Shown: positions 23,151-35,524, counted from the first letter of the stretch. The stretch is 64,000 nucleotides of DNA from Chinchilla lanigera (GCF_000276665.1 NW_004955423.1:1957172-2021171); one strand, 5' to 3'. Numbers and translations are program-made. The notes: generated from the sequence alone by a model not told the origin.

Positions 23151-26030
23151 TGATAAAAACCCATTACATAGCTTTAGAGAAGAGTATTCTTGTTAATAGA
23201 ATTCTGTCCAGATAGAAAAGAAGTGCTTCATCTTCATGAGGGTATTTTGCTAACAGTTTGAGCTTTTGAAATGCTCCAGTTAAAGGTTAAATCAAATAAC
23301 ATCTGCGTGGTACTTTGAAGTAGCTTTAAAAGTTCAGAGTGAAACAAGTGTGAAGTGATTTATTTCCTGTAATTGGTCATAAATTTACATAGAACCTCAT
23401 ATATTCCTAACCTCATCACCACTGACATTAGAGTATGTTCTAAATAATGTTAATGGTTTCAGTTTTATCAAGATATGTCAGCTGCCAGGAAGAAGACATT
23501 CAATGGCAGTTTCATTTTGTTTGTTCAGAAGACTGGATAAATCTAAGTATATGCACTATGGAAAGACTAAGAATTTTCTGTAAATGACTCCCTCTCTCCT
23601 GCTCTGGTCACAAGTATACAGTATAAGTTTCAGTTCCAAACTTTCCATCTTTCTCACTGAAGAATGTAGGTATTTTTTCATTATTTTTAAAACTGTGATT
23701 TTTAAGTATTACATTTAATATATTTTACATACAATCTTTAAATTTTAAATGTGTTTATTCTCATTTACTGAGATAGTGCTGACAGTGTTTTGATTTTAAG
23801 CTACTTAAGTATTTTAGTAAAATTGTTGAATGTTTTAACTTGGAATGATAAAGTGCTGTAGATTGTAATTTTGGCATATGGTGATCAGGGTCGTGACCTC
23901 CAGATAATCACTTTTTTTGGCTTCCTGTTCTGATTCTCTGGAAATCTTTTGGTTTGGTTGTTTGTTGCTAGTTTTAATCTTTGTCATGTTTGTAATTCAG
24001 TACTTAAAGAAGCTGATAATTAGGAAACAGTTAGCATATCATTTTCCACTTACATTTATTTTAAATTTTGGAGTCTGAGCATACTATTATTCTGTAGAGA
24101 ATCTGACAAATTTACTGACTAAGCTCTAGGGGAGGAAAAAGGTAAAAGCCTGTAGAACTTAGAAATACAAATCCGTGTAATTATTGAACTTTATATTCAT
24201 CTTTCCATATAAAGTATAATGTGTAGTTATTTTTATGATGTACATCATTTATAGAAATGTTACCTTTAGCTTAAAAAAACCTTACCTCTGTATTTTACAA
24301 AGATTGATTATACAAACCCAAATGTACAAATAGGAGCTTTATAATCTGATATGACTCAGTCTTGGAAACTTACTGCAACTGTTTTGCAGTTCACTTGATA
24401 CCACATGACTCACTTCAATGGTTTAAACCTCGTCTCGTAGTGATCAAAGTTCATTTGGTTAGGGGTTTTTTTTTGGTGTGTGGATGACTTTTTTCCACTT
24501 TGTTGTGGATTGATTGTCTTTCAAAATACCCAATGCAGTCCTTCCTCTTACTCTTTTTGAATCTCAGAACATGGTAGTTTTATGCACAATGCAACCTCCA
24601 ATCACATATAGAGGGAAAAATTTTTTTTAAATTTGAAATGATGTGCATGGAAGTGCTTCTGACTATAAAGCACATCATTTTAATCTGAAGATTTATTGTT
24701 AATTCCCTTACCCCAAAATACTAAAATTGAAAAAAGGATAACATGTCTCTTTAAGATCAGTTGTAAAAATGAACCTTATTTTAAGTTAACATTATTCTAT
24801 AATGTGCTAGAGAAAAGCAAACACGTATACAGACCATGTTATCTCCTCTCTCCCCTTTGATACTTGCCCAGGTGATCTAATTTTCTCAGCACAGATTCTT
24901 CTGTGATTTATTAACAACCTATATTAGGAGGCTGCAAATCTTTAAAACTTTGACACATCTTTACAAAAGAAACTTCTTACTGGTTTAGCTAATAGACTGA
25001 TGAAAAATTTTTAAAATCCTTACATATCAGTAATGATTATGGAGTTTTTTGGAGTCAGCATCTCCATCCCTGCAAATGCTCTGTGCATTAAATTTCACTC
25101 ATAATTTGTATACAAAATAGCTTTAATGGTTGTTAATAGTATTTTTCAGCGTTAAATTTTTACTATCATGCAGTTAGAAACTCTGCTGTTTCCTGTCAAA
25201 ACCTACATTCATCAGACTATGAACATGACAGTTTCCTGTTTTCTTATTAACTATACAGCGTTTATTCTTTGTAAGTTATATAACTTACCACTTTCCTTTT
25301 CTAATCACTAAATGCTTTCAGGCCAGCATTATCTAAAACATTCAGAGAAATCCTAAAATCTAATTTCTTTGTTGATAATGCAAGGCTATGATTTTGTTAG
25401 CTTTTTAAATTAAGAGCATGTGAGATGTCTTAAATATTTTAAATAAATTCTACATGTTTTTGCCTTTTTTTTTTTCACCCTGTTTCTTACTGCATAACAT
25501 GAAGCAGCAGCCCACATCAGGTAAGAATTAATAACATTATTTGGGTCTTGTATGTAAGACTTTTGTCTGTCTGCTTATTAATATTCTCATTCATCATATG
25601 AAAGGATGAAATAAGTCCTGAGAAGTTTTTAAAGGATCCTACCACTTTTTCATTGTGGTTCATTAACATTTATGAACCTATTCTTATCATCAAAATGCTG
25701 AATTCTAGGATATAAAATGATTTTTAGATGACCCCTACAATCAAGGGACTAATAGAAATAGAATATATGGATAGCAGCCAGTTACTCTATATTTTTCCAA
25801 AGAGTGCTTGTTTTAAATATTTATCTAGACAGTTAAATCATGTGACTTGAAAAAAACTGTCTACATATCCTCAATCATGTCTGTTAATAATTACAATGTC
25901 AGTGAAAATGTTCAGCTAGTTGCTTCATTCAAAACACTAAAACATTTTACTAAAATAGTTTATAAAATGCTAATATTTTTAATTAGCTTAATATCACAGT
26001 AATGCTGAAAAACAAAAAAATCTTATAAAA
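23151..26030 (+). other. SINE-free stretch of the EVI5 intron
   Basis: About 2.9 kb, AT-rich, in which I see no B1, ID, L1 or LTR, although the flanks carry roughly one SINE per 0.5-1 kb. It contains the candidate micro-exon near 25505. Function unknown; conserved non-coding sequence is one explanation. Confidence 0.5.
25505..25520 (+). other. EVI5: Candidate EVI5 micro-exon (10, 13 or 16 nt)
   Basis: A long pyrimidine tract (about 25464-25490) with no AG is followed by GAAG, then CAGCAG, then CCCACATCAG and a near-perfect donor CAG|GTAAGA at 25521. The AGs at 25504, 25507 and 25510 give exons of 16, 13 or 10 nt. All three put the terminal exon in the same shifted frame, which stops at 35887-35889 and would replace the 102-residue tail with about 20 residues. 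The stop lies in the last exon, so decay would not be expected. No transcript support is available; it could be a chance or cryptic pair. Confidence 0.25.
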
Positions 26031-26035
26031 AGAAA

Positions 26036-26076
26036 CAGCTGGGTGTGGTGGCATACTCCTGTAATCCCAGCATCCT
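26036..26076 (+). repeat. B1 5' fragment
   Basis: GCTGGGTGTGGTGGCATACT through CCCAGCATCCTG, then the match ends: a 3'-truncated B1. Confidence 0.75.
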
Positions 26077-26439
26077 GACTTTTCTTACAAAAATGGTATA
26101 TCGTGTGATTCAGTCTACTAGTTGAGACTCATTGATCATGCAAATATATAGTAAGGTCAGAGTTAATATTAGTATAAAAATGCATATAGGATCAAAATGA
26201 GCTACATACAATACATGGTAGCCAAAACAAGAAATTTCTCTTATGGTCCACGTGAAGAGGAAGGACAAATAGACTGGCAAAAAATGTTTTAGGCTGATGG
26301 CCTTCCGTCTAAGTAAGGGCCATTTTATGATGGACATTAGCATCTAAGTACATAACTTAGTGGTTATCTGGTTAAGTCCAAAGATTAAATTTAGAAATAC
26401 TAGTAAGGGAATAGCGGTCTTCCACAAATTTTTCTCATG

Positions 26440-26990
26440 CTTTTCTTTAGTAGATGTTTTTATTGGAGTATAAAGTGTATACAGAAAAATACAAATGCTC
26501 TCTAGCCTAATGAGTAATCACAAAAATGAGCATGCTCATTCAGCTGCCATACAGATCAAGAACTAGAACATTAGCAGAATTTCAGGATCCTCTTTATCAC
26601 TCCTCTCACTTATTATCCTCTCCTCATCTCCTTATTGTCCAAATTTCTGACTTTGCAAATTAGGTCTGTCTGGATTTAAACCTTGTACATACTGACAGAA
26701 TCATATAGATTGAGATGTGTCTTCTTTTGAAAATTGGCCATGCTGTTCCATGCAGCAACATTCTGTTCATTTTGTTACTCTGTAATGCTATATCCTTACA
26801 TGAATAGACTATGGTTCATTCTTACACATATGTTTTTTCATTGTCTTATTTATAAACAAAATTTGAGTTTTTCCATTTGAGGTTATTGTGAATAAAACTG
26901 TTACGAATTCTTTGCAGGTATATTTTGGTACATTGTACTTACTTCTGTTGTTCATATATGTAGGGGTAGAATTGCTTGGTGACTCTTGTC
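26440..26990 (-). mobile_element. Old LINE 3'-end fragment, antisense (probable L1)
   Basis: Features of the complement of an old L1 3' UTR: GTTTTTATTGGAGTATAAAG, CAGAATCATATAGATTG, TTGTGAATAAAACTG, GGGGTAGAATTGCTTGG. Confidence 0.5.
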
Positions 26991-27082
26991 ACTTAACCAG
27001 GACATTTCTGAGATGAAAACGGGACTAATAATAATTCTTCGGTGACAACAGGCATAATCTTGTCCTAAGCAAACTGAAACAT

Positions 27083-27468
27083 GAGGTGTGATTTTAAAAA
27101 AATATGGTGGATGTTTATTTATAAATGGTTTACAGTAAAAGCCACATTGCCATTAATCCACTCAGAATACTCCCTTTTGCTTTCAGCACACTTACCCTGT
27201 CACTCTTGCCACTCCCAGAAGCAGTTCTGGAGGCCTCTTCCATGGCTTTAGTTGTACTGTCATGGCTGCTTCTATGTCTTGTGTTTACCTTTCTTGGCCA
27301 TTTTGAGTGGTGCCAGGTCTGTGGCAGAAAGTGACAAGAATGATGAGATGTTTGTTGGAAGTAAATGGGAATAGTTTGAGGGGAATTAATGTCAGTATGT
27401 CGTTCACTATAACTTTTTAAATTTAAGCACTCACTCTATATTTTGATCATACCTCAGACATGGTTTTT
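27083..27468. mobile_element. Non-autonomous DNA transposon, copy 1
   Basis: The complement of its right end (GATCAAAATATAGAGTGAGT) closely matches the left end of the neighbouring element at 27615. The interior shares CACTTTCTGAAGCAGTTCTGG-like text with it. Both ends are diverged inverted repeats. Family not named; a Tc1/mariner- or hAT-like origin is possible. Confidence 0.5.
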
Positions 27469-27614
27469 GTAGTATGGGGTATATGGATGTTCAACTAGTA
27501 AGACACTGATGAACCACTTTCCATCTTCATGTCCTGACTTATAATCTCACCAAGAATGTACAGTGTTCCCCATCTTTACTGACATAACTGGATAATTAAA
27601 AATTTAGTGTTATA

Positions 27615-28130
27615 CAAGGGGTGATCAAAATATACAGTGAATGTTTAAAAAATTATTACAGTGAAAGATGCATTACCACTGATCTCCCTCAAAAGAATTT
27701 TGCTTCCTGCAAGTACACTTATCTTTCTTGTCACTTTCTGAAGCAGTTCTGGAAGTCCTCTTGGAGTGTCTTCCTGAAGTATGCTCAAAAATACAGTGAA
27801 TGGTATTGTCTATTGCCATCCAGTGGAAAGGCTGTCTCATAAAAGCATTATGATGTGTCCTCACTGATCTGGCACTGTGCAGCTCCTGGCTCTTTGCTAA
27901 CATCAAAATGCCCATGAAAGGGCATGGATTGATTCAGAAAATCAAGGCAGCCACAACAGTGCAACTAAAAACACTGACAAAAGAGAGCCTTGGAGCTGCT
28001 TCACCAAGTAGCAAGAGTGATGGGAGTATGTTTGAAGTGAAGGGGAGTATTATGGGGGAGTGGCAATGTGTTTTTTTACTGTCATAATTTTTTAATTTAA
28101 TATTCACTATTTTTAAATTACTATATTGTG
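27615..28130. mobile_element. Non-autonomous DNA transposon, copy 2
   Basis: Left end GGGGTGATCAAAATATACAG...AAAAATTATTACAGT is complementary to right end ACTGTCATAATTTTTTAATT...ATTCACTAT. That gives inverted termini of about 40 bp with mismatches. Internal frames on either strand are not recognisable transposase. Confidence 0.5.
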
Positions 28131-28249
28131 TATTTTCCTGTTAAAAACATGGGATGAAGCTATTAACTCTAGTCTGTTAAGGGACTATTAATTTGCTTTG
28201 ACAACTAATAAGACAGGTGGTAAGCCAATCTCTTACAAAAATTAAGGAT

Positions 28250-28372
28250 CCTGCACTCTGAGGCAGGAGAATCACTGCAAGTTTGAGACCAGCTTGGGCT
28301 ACAAAGTGAGTTGAAGGCCTGCCAGAACTGCATAGCGAAGCCCTATCTCAAAAAGACCAAAAAAAAAAAAAA
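28250..28372 (+). repeat. B1-like SINE, 5'-truncated
   Basis: Sense B1 from CTCTGAGGCAGGAGAATCAC to CCCTATCTCAAAAAGACC. Confidence 0.83.
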
Positions 28373-28419
28373 AAGAAATTAAGGACTCTATTGTTACAAA
28401 GTAATCTGTGTGTGTTAGT

Positions 28420-28585
28420 ACAGGATTGAACCTAGAACCTTCACACTGAGCTACATCTCTAACCTTTCTTATTTTGTGGCAGGCTGTTGCTTAGTTGCTG
28501 AATTATACAGACTGGGCTTGAACTTGTTCTCCTGCCTCAGTCTCCCACAGTGCTGACTCACAGATGTGCACCAGCACACCCAGCT
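28420..28585 (-). repeat. B1/ID composite SINE, antisense
   Basis: ID-like complement (GATTGAACCTAGAACC, CACTGAGCTACATC) followed by B1 complement (TGGGCTTGAACTTG, CAGCACACCCAGCT). Confidence 0.7.
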
Positions 28586-28594
28586 AACATACAC

Positions 28595-28930
28595 ATTCTT
28601 TATGACCCAGAAGTTACACTCTTGAGCATATAGAGGAATGAGTGTTTGTCTTAACCAAAAGATACATTTCAGAATGTTAATTGCAATAATAGGTTAGACA
28701 CAACTCAAATGGCCATTAACAGTATAATTGGAACAGACCCAAATTATATTGTATTCACATTAGCAAACTACTCTGCATGTCAGTGTTGATAAGTTTCACA
28801 GACCTGATAGGTAACAGGAGCCAGACACAAATAACTGCGTACTACGTGAGCCTTTATGTTAAATGCAAGAATCAATAAGACTGTTCTGTGGTGACAGAGG
28901 TCAGAATAGTGATTATCTTTGGATATAATT
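28595..28930 (+). mobile_element. Old L1 3'-end fragment, sense
   Basis: L1-like text: TATGACCCAGAAGTTACACT, AACTCAAATGGCCATTAACA, CACAGACCTGATAGG. A related segment recurs at 29268-29375. Confidence 0.55.
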
Positions 28931-28954
28931 TTTAATCAGTAGATTTTGAGAGGC

Positions 28955-29525
28955 AATCTTTGATTTTCAAAAAAATTGAGTGGAAAGTACATAGTTCTCC
29001 CTAACCCCTTCAATACTTTCTTGCAGTTTCCATTATAATTGACATCTTACGCTATTTAAGATCCACGGGGAACATTACTGATCCGCTATTGGTACACTAT
29101 CCTTAACTGAAGCCCATAGTTTACATTAGGGCTTACTGTGTATTATATACTCTGTTTTGACAAATGTGTAATGACATGTGTCCACCATCACAGCAGTATA
29201 CAGAGTAGTTACACTGCCTAACAATCCCAAATATTCTGCCTATTCATCCTTCCTGCCTCCTTGAACTCTTTATGACTCAGCAGTTACACTGAGACATACA
29301 GAAAAATGAGTGCTTGTCTTCACCAAAAGACACATTTCAGAATGTGTTCGTAGCAGTATTATATGTAGTAGGTTGGAGACAATCATCCTTCCTTATCTCT
29401 CCCCTGGCAACCACTGGCTTGCTTACTTTTGCCATAGTTCTGTCTTTTCCAGAATATCATGTAGTTGTAGTTATTCATACACCTTTCAGATAAACTTCTT
29501 TCACTTAGCAGTATGGATCTAGGGT
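28955..29525 (-). mobile_element. Old L1 3'-end fragment, antisense, with a foreign sense piece
   Basis: The complement resembles an old L1 3' UTR (CCATAGTTTACATTAGGGCT, TTTTGACAAATGTGTAATGA, CACCATCACAGCAGTATACA). At 29268-29375 it is interrupted by a sense piece about 85-90% like 28598-28706. Confidence 0.5.
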
Positions 29526-30417
29526 TCCTCTATTTCACACCCCAGTACCCTAGCACCCTAATACTAAAACTGCCTAACAGTTTCCCAGACCTGCCGTGCC
29601 CTCTGGCCTCCACACTTTAAGCACATGCCCCATCTACCTAAAGATATTTTTCAGATGTGATACTTTCTAATTAGAAAGAGTAATTGGGACAAAATCTTTC
29701 AAGGAGGAGCAGGATCTTGCTTAAAGTATTGGAAGGGACTCTGCTCTTTAGAAAGGTATATTTCATTTATGTGTTTGCATATGTGTGTATGTATGTTTTA
29801 AAGATCTGAAATTTTCCTGGGGTTGTCTTTTGAGACCTATTCAAAACTGGAACACAATTACAGTAAAAAGAAAATTTTCTGTTTTTTAATGAGACAGCCC
29901 AGAGCTGAAGGAATTAATAAACTGAATGGTAGTGCTAGTAATGAGCTAATCATAGAAAATGTTCTCTAAAATGTTGGCAGTGGTACCTAATCATTTTAAT
30001 ACATAAATTTTATAACATAAAATAGTATAAGGATAGTGTAAAACAGCCTAAAATTCCTAACCAAAAAAAAAGAGATCTCAAGATATATAAGGGAGATTTT
30101 ATCAAAATAGCACTGTCTTCAGCACCAGTTCTGAATTGACTCATGTTTTATTACAACAAAATGCCCCTTCAGGGTCAACCCGCACAGGCACACACATTCA
30201 TCCATGTTTCTCTCTCAGTTAGCTCTTGAGTTGTTGTATTAAGAAGTAGTTGTTCTGTCTAGGGTTATATTCTTAAGGGTAGACATGTCCCTTACCCAGA
30301 TATGAAACTGATGCTATTTTATACACACACGTAGTTTTTGGCTAGGATGCAGACTGACGTATTGGCTGACTCTGGGTGGCTCTCTTCAGTGATAAAACCC
30401 ATAAAATGCCCCATTGG

Positions 30418-30575
30418 ACCCTAGCAGTTCACACATCTGTAATTCCAGCACGCTGAAAGGCTCAGACCAGATGGTTACAAGTTAGAGCCTGGCACAGCAA
30501 CTTAGCAAGAGCCTGTCTCAAAAAGTACTGGGGATATAGCTCAATACCAAGGCCTGGAGTTGAATCCCCACACGC
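30418..30575 (+). repeat. B1/ID composite SINE, degraded
   Basis: B1-like head (CTAGCAGTTCACACATCTGT) and an ID-like tail (GGGGATATAGCTCAATACC, GGAGTTGAATCCCC). Confidence 0.65.
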
Positions 30576-30656
30576 ACCGTGCATAGCCCTACACTTGAAA
30601 CTAGATGGCAGATGTGTTTGTAACCCCCTAAAATAAGATGTATCTTAAAAGAAATA

Positions 30657-30780
30657 AGCCAGGTATGGTGGTGTACACTTGTAATCCCAGCTCTTGAGAG
30701 GCTGAAGCAGAAGGAACATGAATTTGAGGCCAGCCTGAGGTACTACATAGTAAGATCCAGTGTCACCAAAGAAAAGAAAA
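30657..30780 (+). repeat. B1-like SINE
   Basis: Sense B1: GCCAGGTATGGTGGTGTACA to GTGTCACCAAAG. Confidence 0.82.
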
Positions 30781-30889
30781 AGAAGTATTAATTAGTCTCG
30801 TGTTTCTTTATATTGGTCCACTGTAGCCACATTTAGGCCACAGTATTTTAAAACGATGAAGGACAGTGTGAAGATGGAAACAGTCTTTA

Positions 30890-31030
30890 AATCCAAATTC
30901 ATTATCTTTTTCTTTTTTTTCCCTTTTTTTGGTTTTTTTCTGGTACTGGGAATTGAACTCACGACCTTGCACTTGCCAGGCAGGCGCTGTGCCGCTGAGC
31001 TAAATCCCCAGCCCCCAAATTCGTTATCCT
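30890..31030 (-). repeat. ID-type SINE with target-site duplication
   Basis: Antisense ID (about 30910-31014). Flanks AAATTCATTATC and AAATTCGTTATC are a one-mismatch duplication. Confidence 0.87.
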
Positions 31031-31117
31031 TATCCATGCTATTTTTTTTGTCTGTGCTGGAGATTGAAATCCATATTTTTATAATATGATCCTTGTATAC
31101 TCAGTCCCTAAATATGA

Positions 31118-31312
31118 TTTAGAGTAGTGTTTTTCAAAGTGAATCTGTGGACCATCCTCTTCTGAATCACCTAAAGTGCTTGTTTAAAACAGATGCCTGA
31201 GCCCATCTGCTGAATCCAGATGTCTGAGAGTAGGGCTCAGAAAACTTTCTAAAAATAATAAACCCAGAAGATTCCTATGAGTACCAGAATTTATCAGTTA
31301 CTGATCTAGATA
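31118..31312. mobile_element. hAT-Charlie-like non-autonomous fragment
   Basis: TTTTTCAAAGTGAATCTGTG, AATCACCTAAAGTGCTTG and CAGAAGATTCCTATGAG resemble common mammalian Charlie-derived MER repeats. A similar fragment probably lies at 33066-33215. Family not assigned. Confidence 0.45.
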
Positions 31313-32264
31313 ATTAGAAAGTCAGAGGGTAAGTTTACCATCAGTGACATTCTCACATAAGTAAGGGTTCCAGAGAGACTTGATGAGTTGAATTGTCAGT
31401 GAGACTATCTCTCAGATAGTTGTGAGTCTATTAGCTGATATTGTTTGGAAAATATATAGATGTAAATAATACCTAAAATAAGTTATTATAAACATTAAAG
31501 ACCTAGAAGGCAGGCACTAAAGGGAAACAGTGATTTTACTGCAATAAGCTTGTTTTTACTAAGTTTACATACTTGTACTTGAGGATAAAAGAATCTGAAA
31601 GGCAGATAGATTATATAATACAGTTTTGTTTAAGACATTTCAGCTCAACAGGCCAAAATTACTTTTTAAATATCTCCTTTGAAGCTGGGGATACCTGCTT
31701 TGAAGCTTGGGGATAAGAATCCAGGCTTGGAGGCGTACTGTTACTTTGAAACAATAGTGGCCATAATTCGATGATTATTGCAGCTAGATGATGACAACAT
31801 AGGGGTTCACTAAATTATTCCTTGTGTTTTAAATATTTCATAATAAAAAGTTTAAAACTCTTTATTTGATGGACTAAATGGAAGGGGAAAAAAAGCCAAG
31901 TGGGACAAAGTTGTAAGGAACGAGAACCCTACATGCCATGTTATTGAGAGTTTGAGTTCTTACCACCTTTCTGAAGGATAGCTTAAACAGAATTCAAAAT
32001 TCTTAAGAATGTCGAAAACCTTGTGCTGTATTTTATACTTTTCGCTATATGTGTTAAAGGCAACTCTGTAAAACTCTGTGTTCAGAAACGATCATAAATG
32101 TGTGAGAAATGCTATTTATAACGAGGAGGTTGAACCTAAATCTCCCAGCAAGAGGACTGCTTAAGTAGATGATGGTGTATTCCTAAATAATACTATCCAA
32201 CTATTAAAAGATAAACTAACAAACAAACAAACAAAAAACTGTCTGATTTTACTGGGAAACATAA

Positions 32265-32420
32265 TGCTTTTTTTTTCTTTGATAGGAATTTATTTGGGGA
32301 GGCAAGTAAACTTTATTGATACATTTTAGATATACATAGTGATAGCATTTATCATATGGAGTTTGTACCTGAACATAATATATCTTGCTGCATTTTTTTC
32401 CCCATTCCCCTTTTCTCCCT
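32265..32420 (-). mobile_element. L1 3'-end fragment, antisense
   Basis: TTTATTGATACATTTTAGAT and GAGTTTGTACCTGAACATAA are the complement of the same L1 3' terminus found in sense near 47250-47330 and in antisense near 58080. Confidence 0.6.
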
Positions 32421-32984
32421 TCAGCCTGCAATGATAGAAATTTATTACTGTTTATTTCTGTTTTGCTCAACATCATGAAGATATTCGTACACTTGATCTT
32501 AGCGAGATGGCTGAGAAGCAGTGAAGGTATTCCTGTATTATTTATCCAAACTCTAGGAAGGACAATGGGCCTCACAGTAGTATGCTAAATTAAGTATGTA
32601 TACTTCTGAGGACACAGCCAATGGCTTTTATCAGATTCCTGATCCCCTGATTGACCCAAAGGAGAGTTCAGCAAAACCAAAAACAAACAGATATTCAGTG
32701 GTTTTTTTTTTTTTTTTTAAATATACACATTCCTAAATCTTGTGTTAACAGCAGGAGAAATTTCCAGGAAAGGGTTCTGTTTTAACGGAGTACTTCTCAT
32801 GCTGGCCTTCAGGTGGTGAATTTGGCCCAGAACAGCTTGGTTGTATTACTGAAAAGATGGCATCCAGTATATATCAGACACACATAAGACAGATGTTCAT
32901 CATTCAGAAACACTCTCGTCCTGAGTAGTGGAGTTCCATTTCAGTTAAATCAGCTCCTTAGTGCCTTAGATCCCCTCACCTGCT

Positions 32985-33055
32985 CCTGCGCTGAGTTTCC
33001 ACCCAGGGCCTCATGCGTGCTAGACAAACACTCTACCACTGCTCTGCCACACCCC
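32985..33055 (-). repeat. Old ID-like SINE, antisense
   Basis: CCAGGGCCTCATGCGTGCTA, ACACTCTACCACTGCTC and CACACCCCC are the complement of an older ID-type consensus. Confidence 0.6.
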
Positions 33056-33356
33056 CACTTATACATAATTCTCAAACCTAGACTCTTCCTGAGATGTTGA
33101 AAACTCAGGTTCTAAGATTTACTTGCAGGACTTTGATTCCTTAGATTGGAGAAGTTTACATTTTTAACAGTTATCTTCAGTTCTCCTGATGCAGGTGATC
33201 AGTGGGTTATATTTTAAAATGTGCAAATCTAAATTTGCTATCCACAATAACATGAAAGTTTTGTTTGTTCAGAAGGAAGAGGGTTGGGAAGATTGGTTGT
33301 CTGGTATTAAACGTAATTAGTTCCTAAAAGTTCAGTAATCAGGATAAACAGTCCAG

Positions 33357-33475
33357 GGGTTTTTTGAGGGGACAGGTTCTCACTGTGTAGTTCAGGCTGG
33401 CCTTGAACTCATGACAATCCTGCCTCAGCCTCCTGAGTGCTGGGATTATAGGGATGAGCCCCCACTGCATCCAGC
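33357..33475 (-). repeat. B1-like SINE, antisense
   Basis: TTTTTTGAGGGGACAGG, CAGGCTGGCCTTGAACTCAT, GAGTGCTGGGATTATAGG. Confidence 0.82.
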
Positions 33476-33479
33476 AGTA

Positions 33480-35520
33480 CAGCATTGTTATGCAGGCAGC
33501 CAGTACCCCTACATTTTAGAACGGCCAGCTCTAGCCTTCTTCCAGCCAAGCCAGCCCACAAAATAAGATCTCCCAGATGTGCCCATGTAATGCCCATGCA
33601 ACCCTTTCCAGACCATACCCAAGACCCTAAATTCCCTGCCTGAAATCCTGTTCCCTCTTCCAGGTCCTATATAGGCCTCCTCCCTCATGAGAACCAGTGT
33701 GCATACTTCTAAGCCCAAAGGATGACTATGAAATAGCTTTGATTTTGCCATATAGTCTGTTACTTTAACCTTTCTTCCTTCCTCCAAAAAATTCCTCTCC
33801 CTTTGCTATATTAACAGTTCTCAAGTAAAGAAGCATTAATCATGTCACTTGATGTTGAGGAAAAGATCTCTCAACCTGTAATTAATTTTCCAGAGTTACA
33901 TTTGATAAGATGCTGCAGTGTTTTAATTGTAGTACCTTTTGTTAGCACATAGGAAAGCCACAGTTTTCGAAACAATTGGGACATTGTGGTTCTCCTGCCG
34001 TACTTCTCTTCTACAGCAGCCAGGAAGAAGAAAGACACGTGTTCCATAACATGTCTTCAAAGCGTCTGGGGGAGAAAAGAGAAAGGAAGAGATTAACTGA
34101 CTTAATTCAACACTCAGAGCTATAAATCATGTGTTGCAATATGGTGATAGGATGTTGCATCAGAACACAGCAGTTACAATAATGCACTGGGTATCACAAC
34201 CTCCAGGTCTTTTGGTGTCTGTGCCTTTTTCTTAAAGATTCAGCTAAGTTTAGATCTCTTCGGTTCTACCAAGGAGAAGGATGTTTAAAATCCATCATAC
34301 CTCACTATAATTTTGTCGTTAGGGCTGTGGCATTGCGTTGTAGTTGAAGGTCCACCTGCATCGACATCACCGCACTGAGCCCCAGCATCTCTCCTGTTTC
34401 CCCTTGTCACATGGAAGCAGGGAAGTACTGAGGTTTCTTCACTTCTTCCTGGAAGTCACCAGGAAAGCTGGGAGGTATTATGGCAAGATTGTAATGCCTT
34501 TACTTTCAGAGCCGTTAGTTTTGAAAGTGTATGTAATATTTCCTGAATATTTCACATTGCTTTTATTTCAAGATGTAAAAGATAGTGACTAGGAATTTGT
34601 CCTTGAAAAACAAGTATGAAGGTTGGTGGTGAGGATAAGTGTAAAAAACATAGAGAATATTTTAGCAAGATCTTTAATAGGGTATTTGGTAATTAATTAC
34701 TTTTTTTAGGTTTGTTTTTTATTCTCCTATATTGTAGGAGAAAATTCTTGGTGTTTACAAAAATGAAACAAGTGAAAGAATACCAAAATTAAAATTTATG
34801 TTTAAAACATAACCTGAGGACAGGACTGGTGTCTTCATTGTATGTTAGTACAAGCGATGTTATCCATGGTGGTGAGTTTGGGGGTTTGAAGGAATGAAAA
34901 GTCTGGCAGATGATGAAAAGAAATTACCTTTAATCCTGATAAAACTGCTTTTGGAGAGTGTGGTTTAAATTTAGATGAGACAATAATTTTCCAGTAGAGA
35001 ACTCTACAGTTGGTGAGGAGCCCCCCTCCACACACACCCTGTAACTACAGGTAGCATTTTACCTCCTTGGCCCTCCCCCCAGGGGGGTCTGTACCTGTAA
35101 AACTTCAGAGGAACAGTCTGATTCCCAAGAAAGGAAGTGGAAGGGAAGGAGCTAACTAATGCATGAGGTTCCTCTCTCTCCTCCCTGTTGAAAAAAAAGT
35201 CACTCCTCCCTGGGGAAGAGGGATTAAAGAAGGCAGAAGAGTTTCTACTCTAACTCTAGAGCATAGAGAAACAGCAAATTTTAATGATTTGTGAATCATC
35301 ATCATTTACAGAATTATAGACATGCTGTCAAGATAAGTGTCTGTGATAGATAAGGATATGGTCTTGAAGCTCATATCTTCTAGAAATGTCATTGGCATAT
35401 TTACAGATGAGCTGATAGGATGTCTGGGATTTACCTCAAGTAGAAAGCTATAATGTATCCATTCTCCATGAAGTTTAAATTGTTGAAAGTCATGAGTGAC
35501 TACATGGAGTTTATTATATT
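33480..35520 (+). other. Unassigned EVI5 intron sequence
   Basis: I see no exon or clear repeat. A somewhat GC-richer patch lies at 34330-34460. A C/G mini-palindrome (CCCCCCAGGGGGG) occurs near 35073-35087. Confidence 0.4.
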
Positions 35521-35524
35521 TGCT

